64,000 bases of DNA from Suillus spraguei (Eukaryota; Basidiomycota; Agaricomycetes; Boletales; Suillaceae), in NCBI GenBank assembly GCA_016800925.1, contig JABCPU010000197.1:1-64000 (forward strand), given 5' to 3'. Shown piece after piece: positions 11,002-22,007 of this stretch. Under the pieces are notes generated by a model, which was not told the origin of the DNA, searched no databases, and saw only the letters and a program-made list of their open reading frames with translations. Numbering within the stretch: position 1 is the stretch's first letter; each line of letters opens with the position of its first letter. The position numbers and the translations under genes are program-made.

Positions 11002-11802
11002 ATGTGCAATTCCAACGAGATTTTGGTGGTGCACATGACAAAAAAGGAAACCATGTCCTGGACACCCGACAACCAGAATGAACCCACCATCCGTCTACAT
11101 ATCCAGCAGCAGAACTTAAACACATCTCCGGCTGCTCAAGCCTCCCTTCTCAACAACCAATACACTTTCAACTGGGATATTATCCTCATTCAAGAACCAC
11201 ACATCAACTTCCTCCACAACACCACCACCAACCACCACTGGCACATCATCTACCCCATGCAACACTACACACACCCCCACCAGCGAACCCGAGCCATCAC
11301 ACTTGTCAGTACTCGCCTCGACACCAACCTATGGAAGCAAACCTTCTTCCCCTCGTCCGATATTGTTCTTCTTCAACTTTCCAGTCCCTACGGCACCTGT
11401 TCCAATTTTTATATTTATAACAATTGCAACTCCCAATCGACACTCGAAGCTCTCGACACATTCATTGAAAACAACATTGTCTCCCTTTGCCCCACAGAGG
11501 ATGACCACATGTTATTGATGGGAGACTTTAACCATCATCACCCATTGTAGGAGGAAATGCACAATCCCCATCTATTTAATTATACTACTGTAAAACCGCT
11601 TATTGACCTCATCGCTGACTTCAGTATGATACAGTTACTACCACACAACCTCCAAACACTGCAATCCTCCAGTACTGGTAATTGGACTCGCCCTGATAAT
11701 GTCTTTGGGACCGAACAAATCCTCGACACAGTCATCACCTGCACAACAGCACCAGAACTAAGGAGACCAAAGACTGATCATGTCCTATCCACCTTATACT
11801 AG
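11002..11802 (+). pseudogene. LINE ORF2, APE-type endonuclease domain
   Basis: Reads a non-LTR retrotransposon endonuclease: IRLHIQQQNLN, DIILIQEPH (catalytic Glu block), LLMGDFNHHHP (Asp-x-Asn block), then after a TAG at 11548 that replaces the expected Trp, RPDNVFGTEQILD and RRPKTDHVLS (terminal Asp-His block). The enzyme nicks target DNA to prime reverse transcription. All major catalytic blocks are visible, but the in-frame stop and downstream breaks show the copy is dead. Confidence 0.85.
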
Positions 11803-13990
11803 AACTGATCAACTCCCTGCGCCGATGTCGAGCCATGGCGAAACTGGAGAGAAGTAGAATGGGAAAATTTCGATGAGCACCTCCAAAACCTCCTCTCTCC
11901 CCATCCCCCATACCACTGGCCACTAATGAGGAGTTCCAGATAGCAGCACACTGCCTGACTGAGTCCATCACCTCCACCATCGACACTCATATCCCATACT
12001 CAAAGCCTAGTCCCCATTCCAAGCGATGGTGGACACATGAGCTCACCGACCTACGAAAGAAAGTCAACCGCCTCAGTTGATTAGCCTATCAACTCTGCGC
12101 CCTGCCTCTTCATGAATTCCATGACAAACTGAAGACCCTCAAGAACCACTATGCATAATCTATCGCCTCAACGAAGCAGCAACATTTGACCAAATGGCTC
12201 GAAGACCTAGAAGGTAACGACATTTGGACTACCAACCGTTATGTAACATCCGATCCCAAGGATGGGGGTAAGACCTGAGTCCCCACTCTCAAAGTTAACA
12301 GACCGGATGGCATCTCTATCGAAGCTACTACTAATTATGAGAAGAGTCTACTAATTGCTGAAGCCTTCTTTCCTCCTCCTCCTGATACTGACACTGTCCC
12401 ACCAGACTGCATATACCCTGATCCGATTGCCCCACACACTCCTTTCACCGCCGACTAACTCTCAAGACCCATCACCAACCTCAGTGGATATAAGGCACCA
12501 GGCCCTGATGGAATTTGTAACATTGTATTTAAACAGTGCTCACCCACCCTGATCCCACACCTCGTTTGCATCTTCAATGTGGTCTTTACCCACAAGACAT
12601 ACCACGAACCCTGGTGTCGAGTCACGACTGTAGTCCTCCGGAAACCTGGTAAGCCCAACTATTCAGTACCCAAGGCATACAGACCCATTGCCCTCCTTAA
12701 CACAACCTGTAAACTACTAACGGCAGTCGCTGGGGAACAACTAGCCTATATCCTAGAACACCATCAGCTCTTACCGAACGCTCACCTCAGAGGCAGGCCT
12801 GGATGCTCGACTACTGACTCCCTGCATCTTCTAAAAGCTACCATCAAAGATGTGTGGCGCTCTCATCATGTCACATCCATCCTCTTCCTCAATATCAAGG
12901 GAGCTTTCACCAATGCAGCCACTCGCCATCTCCTTCATAACATGCAAATGTGTCGCATCCCACGAGAACTGGTTGACATCACTGAACGAGTCCTTTCAGA
13001 CATATTCACCCAGTTACGATTTGATGGTTACACCTCAGACTGGATTCCGGTCACTAACGGTATAGGACAGGGAGACCCCCTGTCCATGATCTTGTATATA
13101 ATTTGTAACTCTGACCTAGTAGAAGTTGCACGACCGAGACAAGGCCGGGAAACTCTTAAGGAGCTAACCCTGGCATTCGTGGATGACGCTGCATTTATTG
13201 CGATAGCAGATGACTTTGACACAGAGCATGATATGTTATCAGATATGTTAGAATGCCCAGGAGGTGGTTTTGAGTGGTCATGCAATCAGAACTCACGCTT
13301 CGAAACTAATAAATTTGCACGGATGGACTTTTCAATGAACAGACATAGACACCATCCCAACATGAATATTCAAGGCTCAGTCATTCGTCCTACTGCAAGT
13401 CTGCAACCCATCAATTCCTAGGTGTCATACTGGATCAAGAGCTTCATTGGTCAGCTCAAGTCGACAACGCCATGGCCAAATCGTCTCTCCACCATGGCCA
13501 AAGGAATATCACTGCCTCTCATGGGACAACTTTATCAAGCAGTGGCAATCCCGAAGATGACTTATGCTGCCAACCTATGGTTTATGCCAGCCTTCAAGGA
13601 TGGCATCGACATCCCCCAACGCAGATCCCTGGGAGTCGCCAAAAGATTATCTTTTGCTCAAAGACTGGCCACCTTAGCTATGACTGGAGCAATGCGAACT
13701 ACTGCAGGAGATGTCCACACCAATATCCTCCCGATCCCACTCGCCCTTCACAACATATGTCACAAAGCAACCATTTGTTTAATATCCCACCCAGCAACTC
13801 ACCCTCTGTATATCCCAATCCAGCGCGCCGCCAAGCGCTATGTATCATCTCACCATTCTACCCTTCACAAGCTTACCCATCTCTTTTCTACTATTCCAGA
13901 TGAAATCGAAACCCTGATACCTGCGCGACGTCCTCCTACCACAAGAAACCCCTTCAAGTCTAACATTGTGTCATCAAAGGAGGATGCCAC
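11803..13990 (+). pseudogene. LINE ORF2, reverse transcriptase domain
   Basis: After a linker with several stops (near 12080, 12160, 12280 and 12460) the RT is readable: GYKAPGPDGICN, KPNYSVPKAYRPIALLN, LRGRPGCSTTDSL, ILFLNIKGAFTNA, NGIGQGDPLSMIL and LAFVDDAAFIA. The motif-A catalytic Asp (normally FLDIKGAF) is Asn here, while the FVDD box is kept. The region from 13422 is the thumb part. Degeneration is by stops and shifts rather than by insertions. Confidence 0.88.
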
Positions 13991-15136
13991 AAAACTGCAT
14001 GAACAACTGACGGAAACAATACAGGTATCCAGTGATGGATCAGGCCATAACGACAAGATTGGAGCATCTGCAGTCCTGTTTTGTGCAGGTGCCAACGAGT
14101 CCTATGCTACTACCTAGGAACCAAGGATGAACATACTGTATTTGAAGCAGAAGAGGTAGGACTGACATTAGCTGCAAAACTAATTGCCACAGAATGAAAT
14201 ATTCAATTCCCTATATCAATCTCCATCAACAACCAAGCAGCAATCCAGTGTGGCAACAGTTTCCGAACACGACCAGGATTGTATCTAACAGACCGTTTCC
14301 ACCGTGTGATGCAAAAAGTAGCCAGTGAACATGCTGATTTCGATGTTACAGTGCATTGGGTCCCAGGTCATTCAGACATCCACGGCAATGAAGCGGATCG
14401 GCAAGCGAAGAAAGCTGCAGAAGGTCGTCGGAACAACAGCCTTTGCATGCAACTACCACACTATCTATGTCTCAATGCACTTTCTCTCAGCATATCCACC
14501 CTCAAACAAGCACATCATCAGACCACCCAAGACCGTTGGGCTAGAATATGGGCTAAGTCCCCCCATTTCGCATGAACGCACAGTATTGACCCTAATATCC
14601 TGCATTGTTCCTTCATAAAGCTAACAAAGACTTACCCTAAGCGTCTCACAAGTCTATCAATGTGCCTCCGCACCCATCATGCCCCACTAAACCGACACCT
14701 TTACCGAATCAGCAAAGCTCCTACATCGTCATGTCCCCACTGTCCACACACTGCTGAAGCATCCACCATTTTTCATTTTCTGCTAGCATGCCCTCACTAC
14801 CATCAAGAACGCCATGCCCTTATATGCTCGCTGGGCTGCAAAGCCACATCACTCCCATACCTCCTAACAAATGAAAAAGCCATCCATGGCCACAGTATCA
14901 TCGGCGTCAGAAAACCAAGAAGAACACATACTCTGAGAATGGGATGCAACAAGAGCGCCATCAGGGTTGGGTATAAAGCAAGCCAAAAAATGAGAACACC
15001 TACTATCAAGGATAGACAGGCTCAGACTAGAGACAGGAAAGGGAATACTCAGTCTTACTTAGAAAGACTGAAGACTACAGCACATGCATACCTAGAGATG
15101 GGAAAAGGAAGACTATGTATCATTAGGTATATGTGA
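13991..15136 (+). pseudogene. LINE ORF2, RNase H and C-terminal zinc motif
   Basis: RNase H is visible as VSSDGSGHNDKIGASAV, then FEAEEVGLTLA, then VHWVPGHSDIHGNEADRQAKKAA (DGS, E, and H..N.AD blocks). Stops lie near 14115 and 14573. The tail from 14660 carries CPHCPHTAEASTIFHFLLACPHY, the CCHC-like end of this LINE class. RNase H plus the C-terminal Cys/His motif behind an APE/RT order fits a basidiomycete LINE clade. The coding part ends near 15136. Confidence 0.85.
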
Positions 15137-15187
15137 GTAGATGTGAATTAAGCATGCTCACCTCAGTCTTAGTTAGAAAGACTGAGG
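15049..15187. repeat. Two short hairpins at the LINE 3' end
   Basis: CCTCAGTCTT (15161-15170) pairs with AAGACTGAGG (15178-15187) across a 7-nt loop, a perfect 10-bp stem. About 110 bp upstream TCAGTCTT..AAGACTGA (around 15049-15072) forms an 8-bp stem with a 7-nt loop of almost the same sequence. They may serve as the 3' recognition hairpin of the LINE RNA, or be a chance duplication. Confidence 0.6.
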
Positions 15188-15189
15188 GG

Positions 15190-16372
15190 AAAGACTATGG
15201 CATGAAGGAACTATTAAGACGAGTTGAAATGGAGAACGAAAGGAAAACATGTATTAATAAGAGATGGTGTATGTAAGATAGAAATGTACAAAAGACATAT
15301 CTTGACACCCACTAGCTGGGAGTGGAATGTAACCAGTGCATCATCAGGGTGAGTAAGTGAGCCAATGGATGAGAAACGCACTACCTAAGAGCAGGACACA
15401 GCCAAAGCATAATAGAAAGCAAGCTAACAAACAAGAAATACACTACCTGAGAGCAGGATGCAGTCAGAGCATCATCAGCATCGGGTAAGCAAGCCAAAAT
15501 GTACGAACAGTTTACTACAGGACCTGGTTTCGTCACTCTGAAGGTCGAATATGAAGGCAATTCTAGGTTGATGGTGCAAGCCACAAGAGTTGCATCTGAT
15601 GAAGAATGATCTGGTAGTTGCAGGAACCATACTTGTCCATGTCTGTCATCCTCGGCTTAGGCTGATGGAGAGAGGAGATGGCCCAGCTAGGCACACATCA
15701 AATTCGACAAATTTGACATGTTGCAGCTTGAGCCAGTAGTCGCAGGGGTGAATTATGGCACTGTCGCCATCTCATACCTTTGGACACTCAACTTTTGTGT
15801 CATGCAGGTTTCCGAGCCCAAAAAGTGTACCTGGAAGGAGAGGACATTGAACAACAAGATATAGTATCTGTTGGAAAAGATTAGAAGAGATGTTTGCAGG
15901 ATGGGTAAAAAACAACAAAGCACCAAAGCTACTGCGTGATGCTCTGATGATGCCTCCTGGAGGCCTGTCTTCGCTGCAATAGCCTGCCAGTCTAGTGCAC
16001 CTCCTGGAGGCTTCACAAACTGGCGGATTGAATTAGAAAAGGAGAAGAAGAACAGGAAGAAACAGGGACCCACCTTGAATTTTCAACTGTGCGAAGGATG
16101 AGAGCACAGGCTTACTAATCACAATCAAAAAGGAAATACCTTTTGGACAATTCAAATCCATCCAAGCACTTCCCACCATTTGTAATGCAGGAATTAGCAA
16201 TCAACCACCCCTGCACACAATGTATATTACTTCTGGAAGAGACAATTTTGGGAATGGGCTGCCGTGTAAAGACATGTTAATGCACATGACACTTGAGACA
16301 GACAATCAACATAGTTGGGCGTTCAACACAAGGGTTGATACGTGACAAAGATAGTATGTAAATATTGCAATT
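15190..16372. other. Intergenic, no gene recognised
   Basis: Contains repeated short phrases (ACTACCTAAGAGCAGGA and ACTACCTGAGAGCAGGA near 15382 and 15441, each followed by CAGCCAAAGCATAATAG-like sequence), suggesting a local ~60-bp duplication. A minus ORF at 15753-16073 has no recognised pattern. Confidence 0.4.
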
Positions 16373-16663
16373 GTGTCTGAATTTCTATCTGACAAGTTAA
16401 CATCTCCGAATACTCCTGCAATATCAGGAAATGATCTCTGGAGTGTGGCAGAGTGTTTGCAACGATTCAGTTGTGATATTTTCATAGCATCCTATCATGG
16501 CTGTGCACTCATGACTGTTGAGTTCAAGGTTGCGTGTTTCCTCCATGCTGATGCTGTCATTTGGATGAACCAGATTGCTGCCTGGGTATTGAAGAAGAAA
16601 CCTGCTTATAATGCCTATTTTCGTCCTTTCCCAGCCTCTCAGACCATCTTTGCACCATTGTGA
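16373..16663 (+). CDS. Hypothetical exon, 96 codons
   Basis: An open stretch ending in TGA at 16663 with plausible amino-acid composition (SGNDLWSVAECLQRF, WMNQIAAWVLKKKPAYNAY). I do not recognise the family. No clear splice sites or promoter were fixed. It may be the last exon of a decayed gene, since LTR B debris follows about 100 bp later. Confidence 0.25.
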   Translation: MSEFLSDKLTSPNTPAISGNDLWSVAECLQRFSCDIFIASYHGCALMTVEFKVACFLHADAVIWMNQIAAWVLKKKPAYNAYFRPFPASQTIFAPL

Positions 16664-16769
16664 AGAGTATTAGCAGTGGTTTAGATTGTACATGCAAGAA
16701 GCTGAAGTAGCAGATGAAGAACTGACAACCAGAGATGTATCACCAGTCCCAAGTTGGAATACAGGATGC

Positions 16770-16895
16770 AATGTGGTGAAACGAAGAAAGGCTATTTCGT
16801 CGATATAAGGAAATCCTTTGGTTGCCACCGCAGATGTTAATGAGACGCTTGTCAAAAACAGGGTTTTGATGGTCAGTGTGACTTTTCTTGCTACA
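16770..16895 (-). mobile_element. Fragment of family B LTR (5' end), inverted
   Basis: About 125 bp match the reverse complement of the first part of 2567-3529, including GGCTATTTCGTCG..TAAGGAAATCC and CTTTTCTTGCTACA at the terminus, followed by GCAG. Divergence from the other copies is greater than between 2567 and 5934. Confidence 0.7.
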
Positions 16896-17039
16896 GCAGA
16901 AACCCATGCAAAATGTAGCTGCACAAATGTGGTGGCTCGTTTATGTCAAATATAGGGAGTATGTGTGCGGGAACGATACTTCATGATTTCATGTGTGACA
17001 CAAGGATTAGCATGGGATAGTGAAAATAAACAATTAATA

Positions 17040-17825
17040 TGTCTGTAGTAGTGTTGTTATTAAAGCGAAAAAAATACACAAGACATGGTCGAAATCACCA
17101 TCATCTTGCTCATCATAAGAATAAATATGCAATGACACTGATATTGGAAGGGAAATTGTCCAGGAACCCATCGTCATTAGGCTACTGGCATACGTGGACG
17201 GCCTACCTCGTTACAGATATAATAAACATAGCTTGAATCGGCAGGAAGACAACCGGTTGCAATGGAATGATGGCAATAAAATGCTCACACAATGATACCA
17301 TTAATGGGAGATAGTGGCAAACCAATGGGCACATTTTCAGCACACTTGAGTGCCAGTTTGCACCGACTGTCAAAAACATATTTATTGGGATTCAATACAA
17401 ACCAGCTGTGTGCATTCACATTGATTGAACCAGACTTAGTTGAAGGATTAGGAGTGACTAAACCAAATAATGGCGCTCATAGAGAATTTCACTAAAAAAA
17501 AGTTATTCTGCTTGCATACCATGCATCTACTAATATTTGATGCATCTTGAGGGGAGTTACAGTGGCTCAAAAAACTGTCCGCATGCAATTCAGAGCTCAT
17601 CTGTTTGGCCCTTTGCAACCTCCAGAGGTCCATATCAGCTCTTCTGAGTTTGTTGGATGTGTCAGCCCAAGCCACTCAGAATGGTTAGTTGGCCTCAAGG
17701 AGTTGTTGTACAGTAGGGTCCGGAAGATTGCCATGACGCTGTTGGTAATCACCAAGGCAATCTAGAATTGATTCAACTTACAGAAAATTAGCAGAAAGAT
17801 CCATAATGAACAATTCAATACTCAC
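17040..17825 (-). other. Possible distal exons of the minus-strand gene; mostly unresolved
   Basis: On the minus strand 17765-17590 reads ALVITNSVMAIFRTLLYNN and SEWLGLTHPTNSEEL, which could be coding but could not be spliced with confidence. A Tc1/mariner terminal fragment interrupts it at 17558. Two plus ORFs (17292-17495 and 17547-17765) show no recognisable family. Confidence 0.25.
17558..17585 (+). mobile_element. Solo terminal remnant of the Tc1/mariner element
   Basis: TA followed by CAGTGGCTCAAAAAACTG and eight more bases identical to the outer 26 bp of the palindromic transposon at 20749-22367. The similarity stops after GCATG. It looks like an excision scar or the remnant of a deleted copy. 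Confidence 0.8.
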
Positions 17826-18541
17826 ATTCTCTTTGATCATATGACCCAAGTGGCATGAACTCCCAAACCATAGCATGCAGTTCTTCATTGCTGAGTTCTG
17901 GTATGGGGGATTGATGTTCAGGAGGTGGTGCATTCACTTGGGAGATCACATACATAATGAAAATGAGATGGTATGAATTAACTCACATGGAATGGGTAAT
18001 CCTGGTATAGCCGGAGCATCAATCTCAACATCAGCACATTCTGGTACTTCATCACAATCAATCAGATCATCATCAGGCCCTAGGTACAAATACAGATCAT
18101 TGAACAAAGCAAGTTCCTCAGCCTGAGCAGGATATAATTAAGGATTGAATCAACATGCAAAGTTGGATTATCAACATTTGAATTGAGAAACCTACCAGGA
18201 ATTGCATCTGAGACATCCGGACCACCTGATGAGCCAGAATCATAGTTGATCTCATCATCTGGCCCAAGGTATACATCATCACATGCATCTAATAAATGTC
18301 CGGTCGATTTGAAGATATACTGAAAGCAACACATACCTGATGAAATCCGGGACTCAGTCTCATCATCCAGCCCAAGGTATACATTATTCAGTGCATCTAA
18401 TCCATCGCTGGTCAATTGAAAGCTATACTAAAAACACAACATACCTAGTGAAATCCGGGACTCAGTTGAGTCATCCACATCCATTGAGTTGTATTCAGTG
18501 ACCAGAGGTTCATAAAATCTGACTGCTGGTTGAGATCTCAT
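17826..18541 (-). CDS. Hypothetical acidic multi-exon gene with duplicated exons
   Basis: Starts MRSQPAVRFYEPLV at 18541. Proposed exons are 18541-18445, 18396-18337, 18288-18196, 18122-17987 and 17936-17826, with introns of roughly 48-74 nt (GTATGT..TTAG type). Exons 2 and 3 encode near-duplicates: DALNNVYLGLDDE and DACDDVYLGPDDE, and exon 4 has a third version (LYLYLGPDDD). The frame is continuous over exons 1-3; exon 4 does not join in frame with the sites I could see, so either a site is misplaced or the gene is decayed. Acidic, no recognised domain, function unknown. Confidence 0.4.
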
Positions 18542-18760
18542 GATGTCTGATCAACTGATCAAACTGATTGATAACTGATAACTTCGAAGTTCAACACATG
18601 GCTGGCAACTGCCAAAAGTTAAACCATGACCAAACAAAGACAAACAATCAACACTTATCAAGATCGTCCTTCAATTGTCTGGTTTCTCTTATAACTTCAT
18701 CCTAGTGATAACAGATTTCAAATTTATTTCAAGCTTTTCACATCTTTCAAGTCAATCTAA
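18542..18760. promoter_or_regulatory. Shared upstream region of two divergent genes
   Basis: 219 bp separate the ATG at 18541 (minus) from the ATG at 18761 (plus), so this is a candidate bidirectional promoter. It has AT-rich and CA-rich tracts and a TGATCAACTGATCAAACTGATTGAT-like run of TGAT repeats near 18547. No sharp TATA box was identified. Confidence 0.35.
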
Positions 18761-19873
18761 ATGTCTACTCCAGTTGAAACCTCTTTGGCCGGTCTCAAGG
18801 CAAACACTGCTCAAATTGTGGGCATCATCGCCAGGGCTCAGCTCATGCCTGCCAGCACAGGCCAAGCCCACCTTGCTCTGACAGCACAAGTCACTAATCT
18901 TGTGGTAAGTAGCATTCATTTGTTTATTTTACTATTGGTTTTTCTAATATTTGGGTAGGCTGAGATTGTCCAGGAGCATGAGAAAGGGCCTTATGTGCCC
19001 GGCATCATTGCATCCTGTTCCAAGAAGTTGATGAGAGTTAGGTCCATGACTCCCTGGGTGTGGCCCAACTGGCACAGCATCGGTCATGATGACCCCCAGG
19101 TATTGAAACACTCCTGGTGCAGCAAGATTCGCGCCTGGGAGGCATTAGGTGACCATTCAGGTGATCTCTCTGTCATGCCTAACCCTTCAATTGGCCCAAT
19201 CACTGTTGACCTTCCCTCCCCACCTGTTGTCGCCAGTTCTTCCGCTAACACCACCACCAAGTTCCGGGACAAAGGAAAAGGTAAGGTGGTGGTTGTTGAC
19301 CTGGAGCCAGAAGTGGAAGGGAGCAGGAAGAGGAAGTCCCCCTTGATGTTGAAACACTCTTCCTCACCTCTGAAGTCAGCAAAGAAGGGTCGCAAGCAGG
19401 TCAAGGCAACTCGCAATGTGAAGCTGAAGGTGTTCGTGGAGTCAGAAGATGAGGAAGACTCAATTGTTCAGGTATGTCGTCTAGTTCATTGTTTTCATTC
19501 TCTCGATTTTTTGTAGCCTATTTCGAGTGGAGTGCTGGCGCTCAACCTGCCCTGGCCCTCCACAATTGTTGTAAGGATGCCCCATTCTCCTCGTTCACCC
19601 TGTTCCCTGAAGAAGCAATCTTTTGGTCCTCAGTAAGTAATATTTAGTTGTCCAGCACTTGGATACATGCTTATATATCATTAGCTTATTGCTGGCAGTC
19701 CACTGAAGGTTATGGTCAGTCATCATTCTTTGTCGGGACCTCCTGCCTATGCTTACCCATTATCAGGCTACTTCCGGCAGTCGTCCAGAGGTCGTTGAGA
19801 CCCCCCTGGCTATGTCCAGCACTCCAGCTGATGAACCTCCAGTCATTGATACAGGTGATATTCTCATTCCCGG
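18761..19873 (+). pseudogene. Hypothetical spliced gene, 3' end cut by an LTR
   Basis: Starts MSTPVETSLAGLKAN at 18761. Exons 18761-18904, 18959-19471, 19517-19632 and from 19699 join in phase with short GT..AG introns. Exon 2 encodes EIVQEHEKGPYVPG, WVWPNWHSIGHDD and a Ser/Lys-rich, nuclear-signal-like part (KGKGKVVVVD, SRKRKSP, KSAKKGRKQ) ending in an acidic EDEED stretch. The last exon meets a stop near 19790 or would need another splice, and at 19874 the inverted family A LTR begins. Looks like a small nuclear or chromatin-linked protein, but this is composition only. No family recognised. Confidence 0.5.
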
Positions 19874-20746
19874 TGTAAAGATACAACCTAACCTGGGCTG
19901 TAGATAAACTACCTCCTAAGTTAGTATGTGTGGTCTTGCGCTCTGTCTAGTCTGCTTCACTTGTCAAACAAGAGCGTTCGACCCTAAAGGGAGATGCCTG
20001 TTAGTATAGTCTAATCCAAGTCAAACCAGTGAGTGAATGTAGCTTCATAGTCAGCGGTAAGCTGCCGTGGCTAGCAATGATGCCGCAGGAACTAGCGTGG
20101 TAAGTAGCGGTACTAGCGTCATTGAAACAATGTCAGTAACTGTAGCATTGAGTGAGTGGTGATGAGCAATGATATCAGTGGTAGCGGTAAGGTTGTGAGC
20201 GGTGCAAAGAAACAGTAAAAAAACTGCAGTACTTTCAGCGGTAAAGTAGTGGTGAGTGTGAAGTTCAGTCAGAATAGGGGTCAAGAATCTAGTGGTGTGC
20301 CAGTGGTAACGGTGAATGAGTGAAATCAATTAATGAGTGGTAAGAAACTTTAAAGACTAAGTCCACTACTGGGTAGATCCAGAGCTAGACACTAATCCTG
20401 ACCTATAGTATGGTGAAAATAAGGTACAAATCAGGTACTGTATCATGCGGGGTACGCGGTGCTTATATCCTAAATCATATGTACTTGGAATGCTTTAGGT
20501 GAGATCAATAGCGCTCAAGTGCAGTAACTGCCGTATGTAAATGTAGCATGAGGCAGCTGCGGCATGAGGCAATGTGTAATAAGACTTGCCATGGAATCAG
20601 TGATAATGAACATAAAACAAACTATGCACCAAATGGAGCTATGCGGACACGGCAAGGACATGGGAGGACATCGGTATGTGGAACGTGGTGCAGCAGTCGG
20701 TACAGTGTGCGGTAAGCGTGGGATGCTGCCAGTAATTCTAAAGGGG
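19874..20746 (-). mobile_element. Inverted family A LTR, truncated at a TA
   Basis: Begins TGTAAAGATACAACC, the reverse complement of the LTR 3' end, directly after CCGG (19870-19873). It follows the LTR up to AAAGGGG, about 90 bp short of the LTR start, and there the Tc1 palindrome begins at a TA that is present in other LTR copies (AAGGGGTAAGACAGC). Confidence 0.85.
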
Positions 20747-21108
20747 TACAGTGGCTCAAAAAACTGTCCGCATGTTTTGACATTTTTCACTATCTATGAT
20801 ATTGTGTGAGAATGAACAAATTCCTCAAGGACATACTTATACCACATTGTAGTATGGCTTCAGGGCTTTTATTTGAGCCATACACCGTGGGAATCGGCGG
20901 AGATATGGTGGAGATATAAGGCTTATAAAATGATGACTCATGTGGACAGTTTTTTGAGTGTATATTAAAACTATATAAATCATTATTTATGACACCATAA
21001 AAATCATGCCACTATTATATAAATTATAAAGTGGTGTCATTATGTTATTTTATGACTATATCTAACTATATAAACCAGAATATCTCATGTATCATAGTCA
21101 TAATCACC

Positions 21109-21609
21109 ATGAAAGCCATCTCCTCTGCTCAAAGAGATAATATCCTCTCTCTGTCTTATGCTGGCCTCTCTGCTCGCCAAATTTCCTCTAGAACTGGAGT
21201 ATGCAAGTCCACTGTGGCCAAGTTCATCAAAGAAAGCCACCCAGACAAGGAAAACTCTTGTGGAGGACGTCCATCCAAGCTTACCTCTACTGACAAAAGG
21301 GCTATTATCCAACATATCACTACAGGAAAGGCTGATAATGCTGTCCAAGCCACCCATTATATCAATTCCACCATCACTACCCCTGTCTCTTCACAAACTG
21401 TGAGGAATGTTCTCAAGGCAGCTCATCTCAAGGCAGTAACAAAGAAGAAAAAGCCTCTTCTCTCCATCAAACATAGGCAGAGAAGACTAGCCTTTGCCTT
21501 AGCTCATCAACACTGGACTGTAGAGGACTGGAAGCGTGTTATATGGTCAGATGAGACGATTGGGTCAGATGGGAAGGTGTGCTTCCAGTCCTCTACAGTC
21601 CAGTGTTGA
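21109..21609 (+). pseudogene. Truncated Tc1-type transposase, left arm
   Basis: From MKAISSAQRDNIL: a helix-turn-helix part (LSARQISSRTGVCKSTVAKF), a GGRPSKLT hook (GRPR-like), a second helix-turn-helix part (SSQTVRNVLKAAHLKA), and VEDWKRVIWSDET, the block with the first catalytic Asp. Right after it a few codons seem missing (a KINRLGSDG-type sequence is expected; DETIGSDG is seen), then the reading enters the opposite arm and stops at 21609. Without the two later acidic residues it cannot cut DNA, but it could still bind the terminal repeats. Confidence 0.88.
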
Positions 21610-22007
21610 TGAGCTAAGGCAAAGGCTAGTCTTCTCTGCCTATGTTTGATGGAGAGAAGAGGCTTTTTCTTCTTTGTTACTGCCTTGAGATGAGCTGCCT
21701 TGAGAACATTCCTCACAGTTTGTGAAGAGACAGGGGTAGTGATGGTGGAATTGATATAATGGGTGGCTTGGACAGCATTATCAGCCTTTCCTGTAGTGAT
21801 ATGTTGGATAATAGCCCTTTTGTCAGTAGAGGTAAGCTTGGATGGACGTCCTCCACAAGAGTTTTCCTTGTCTGGGTGGCTTTCTTTGATGAACTTGGCC
21901 ACAGTGGACTTGCATACTCCAGTTCTAGAGGAAATTTGGCGAGCAGAGAGGCCAGCATAAGACAGAGAGAGGATATTATCTCTTTGAGCAGAGGAGATGG
22001 CTTTCAT
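21507..22007 (-). pseudogene. Truncated Tc1-type transposase, right arm
   Basis: Mirror image of the left-arm gene, ATG at 22007 in the minus direction. The translation is identical through the EDWK segment and then differs because it crosses the asymmetric spacer in the other direction (HTFPSDPIVSSD). It lacks even the WSDET block. Confidence 0.88.
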
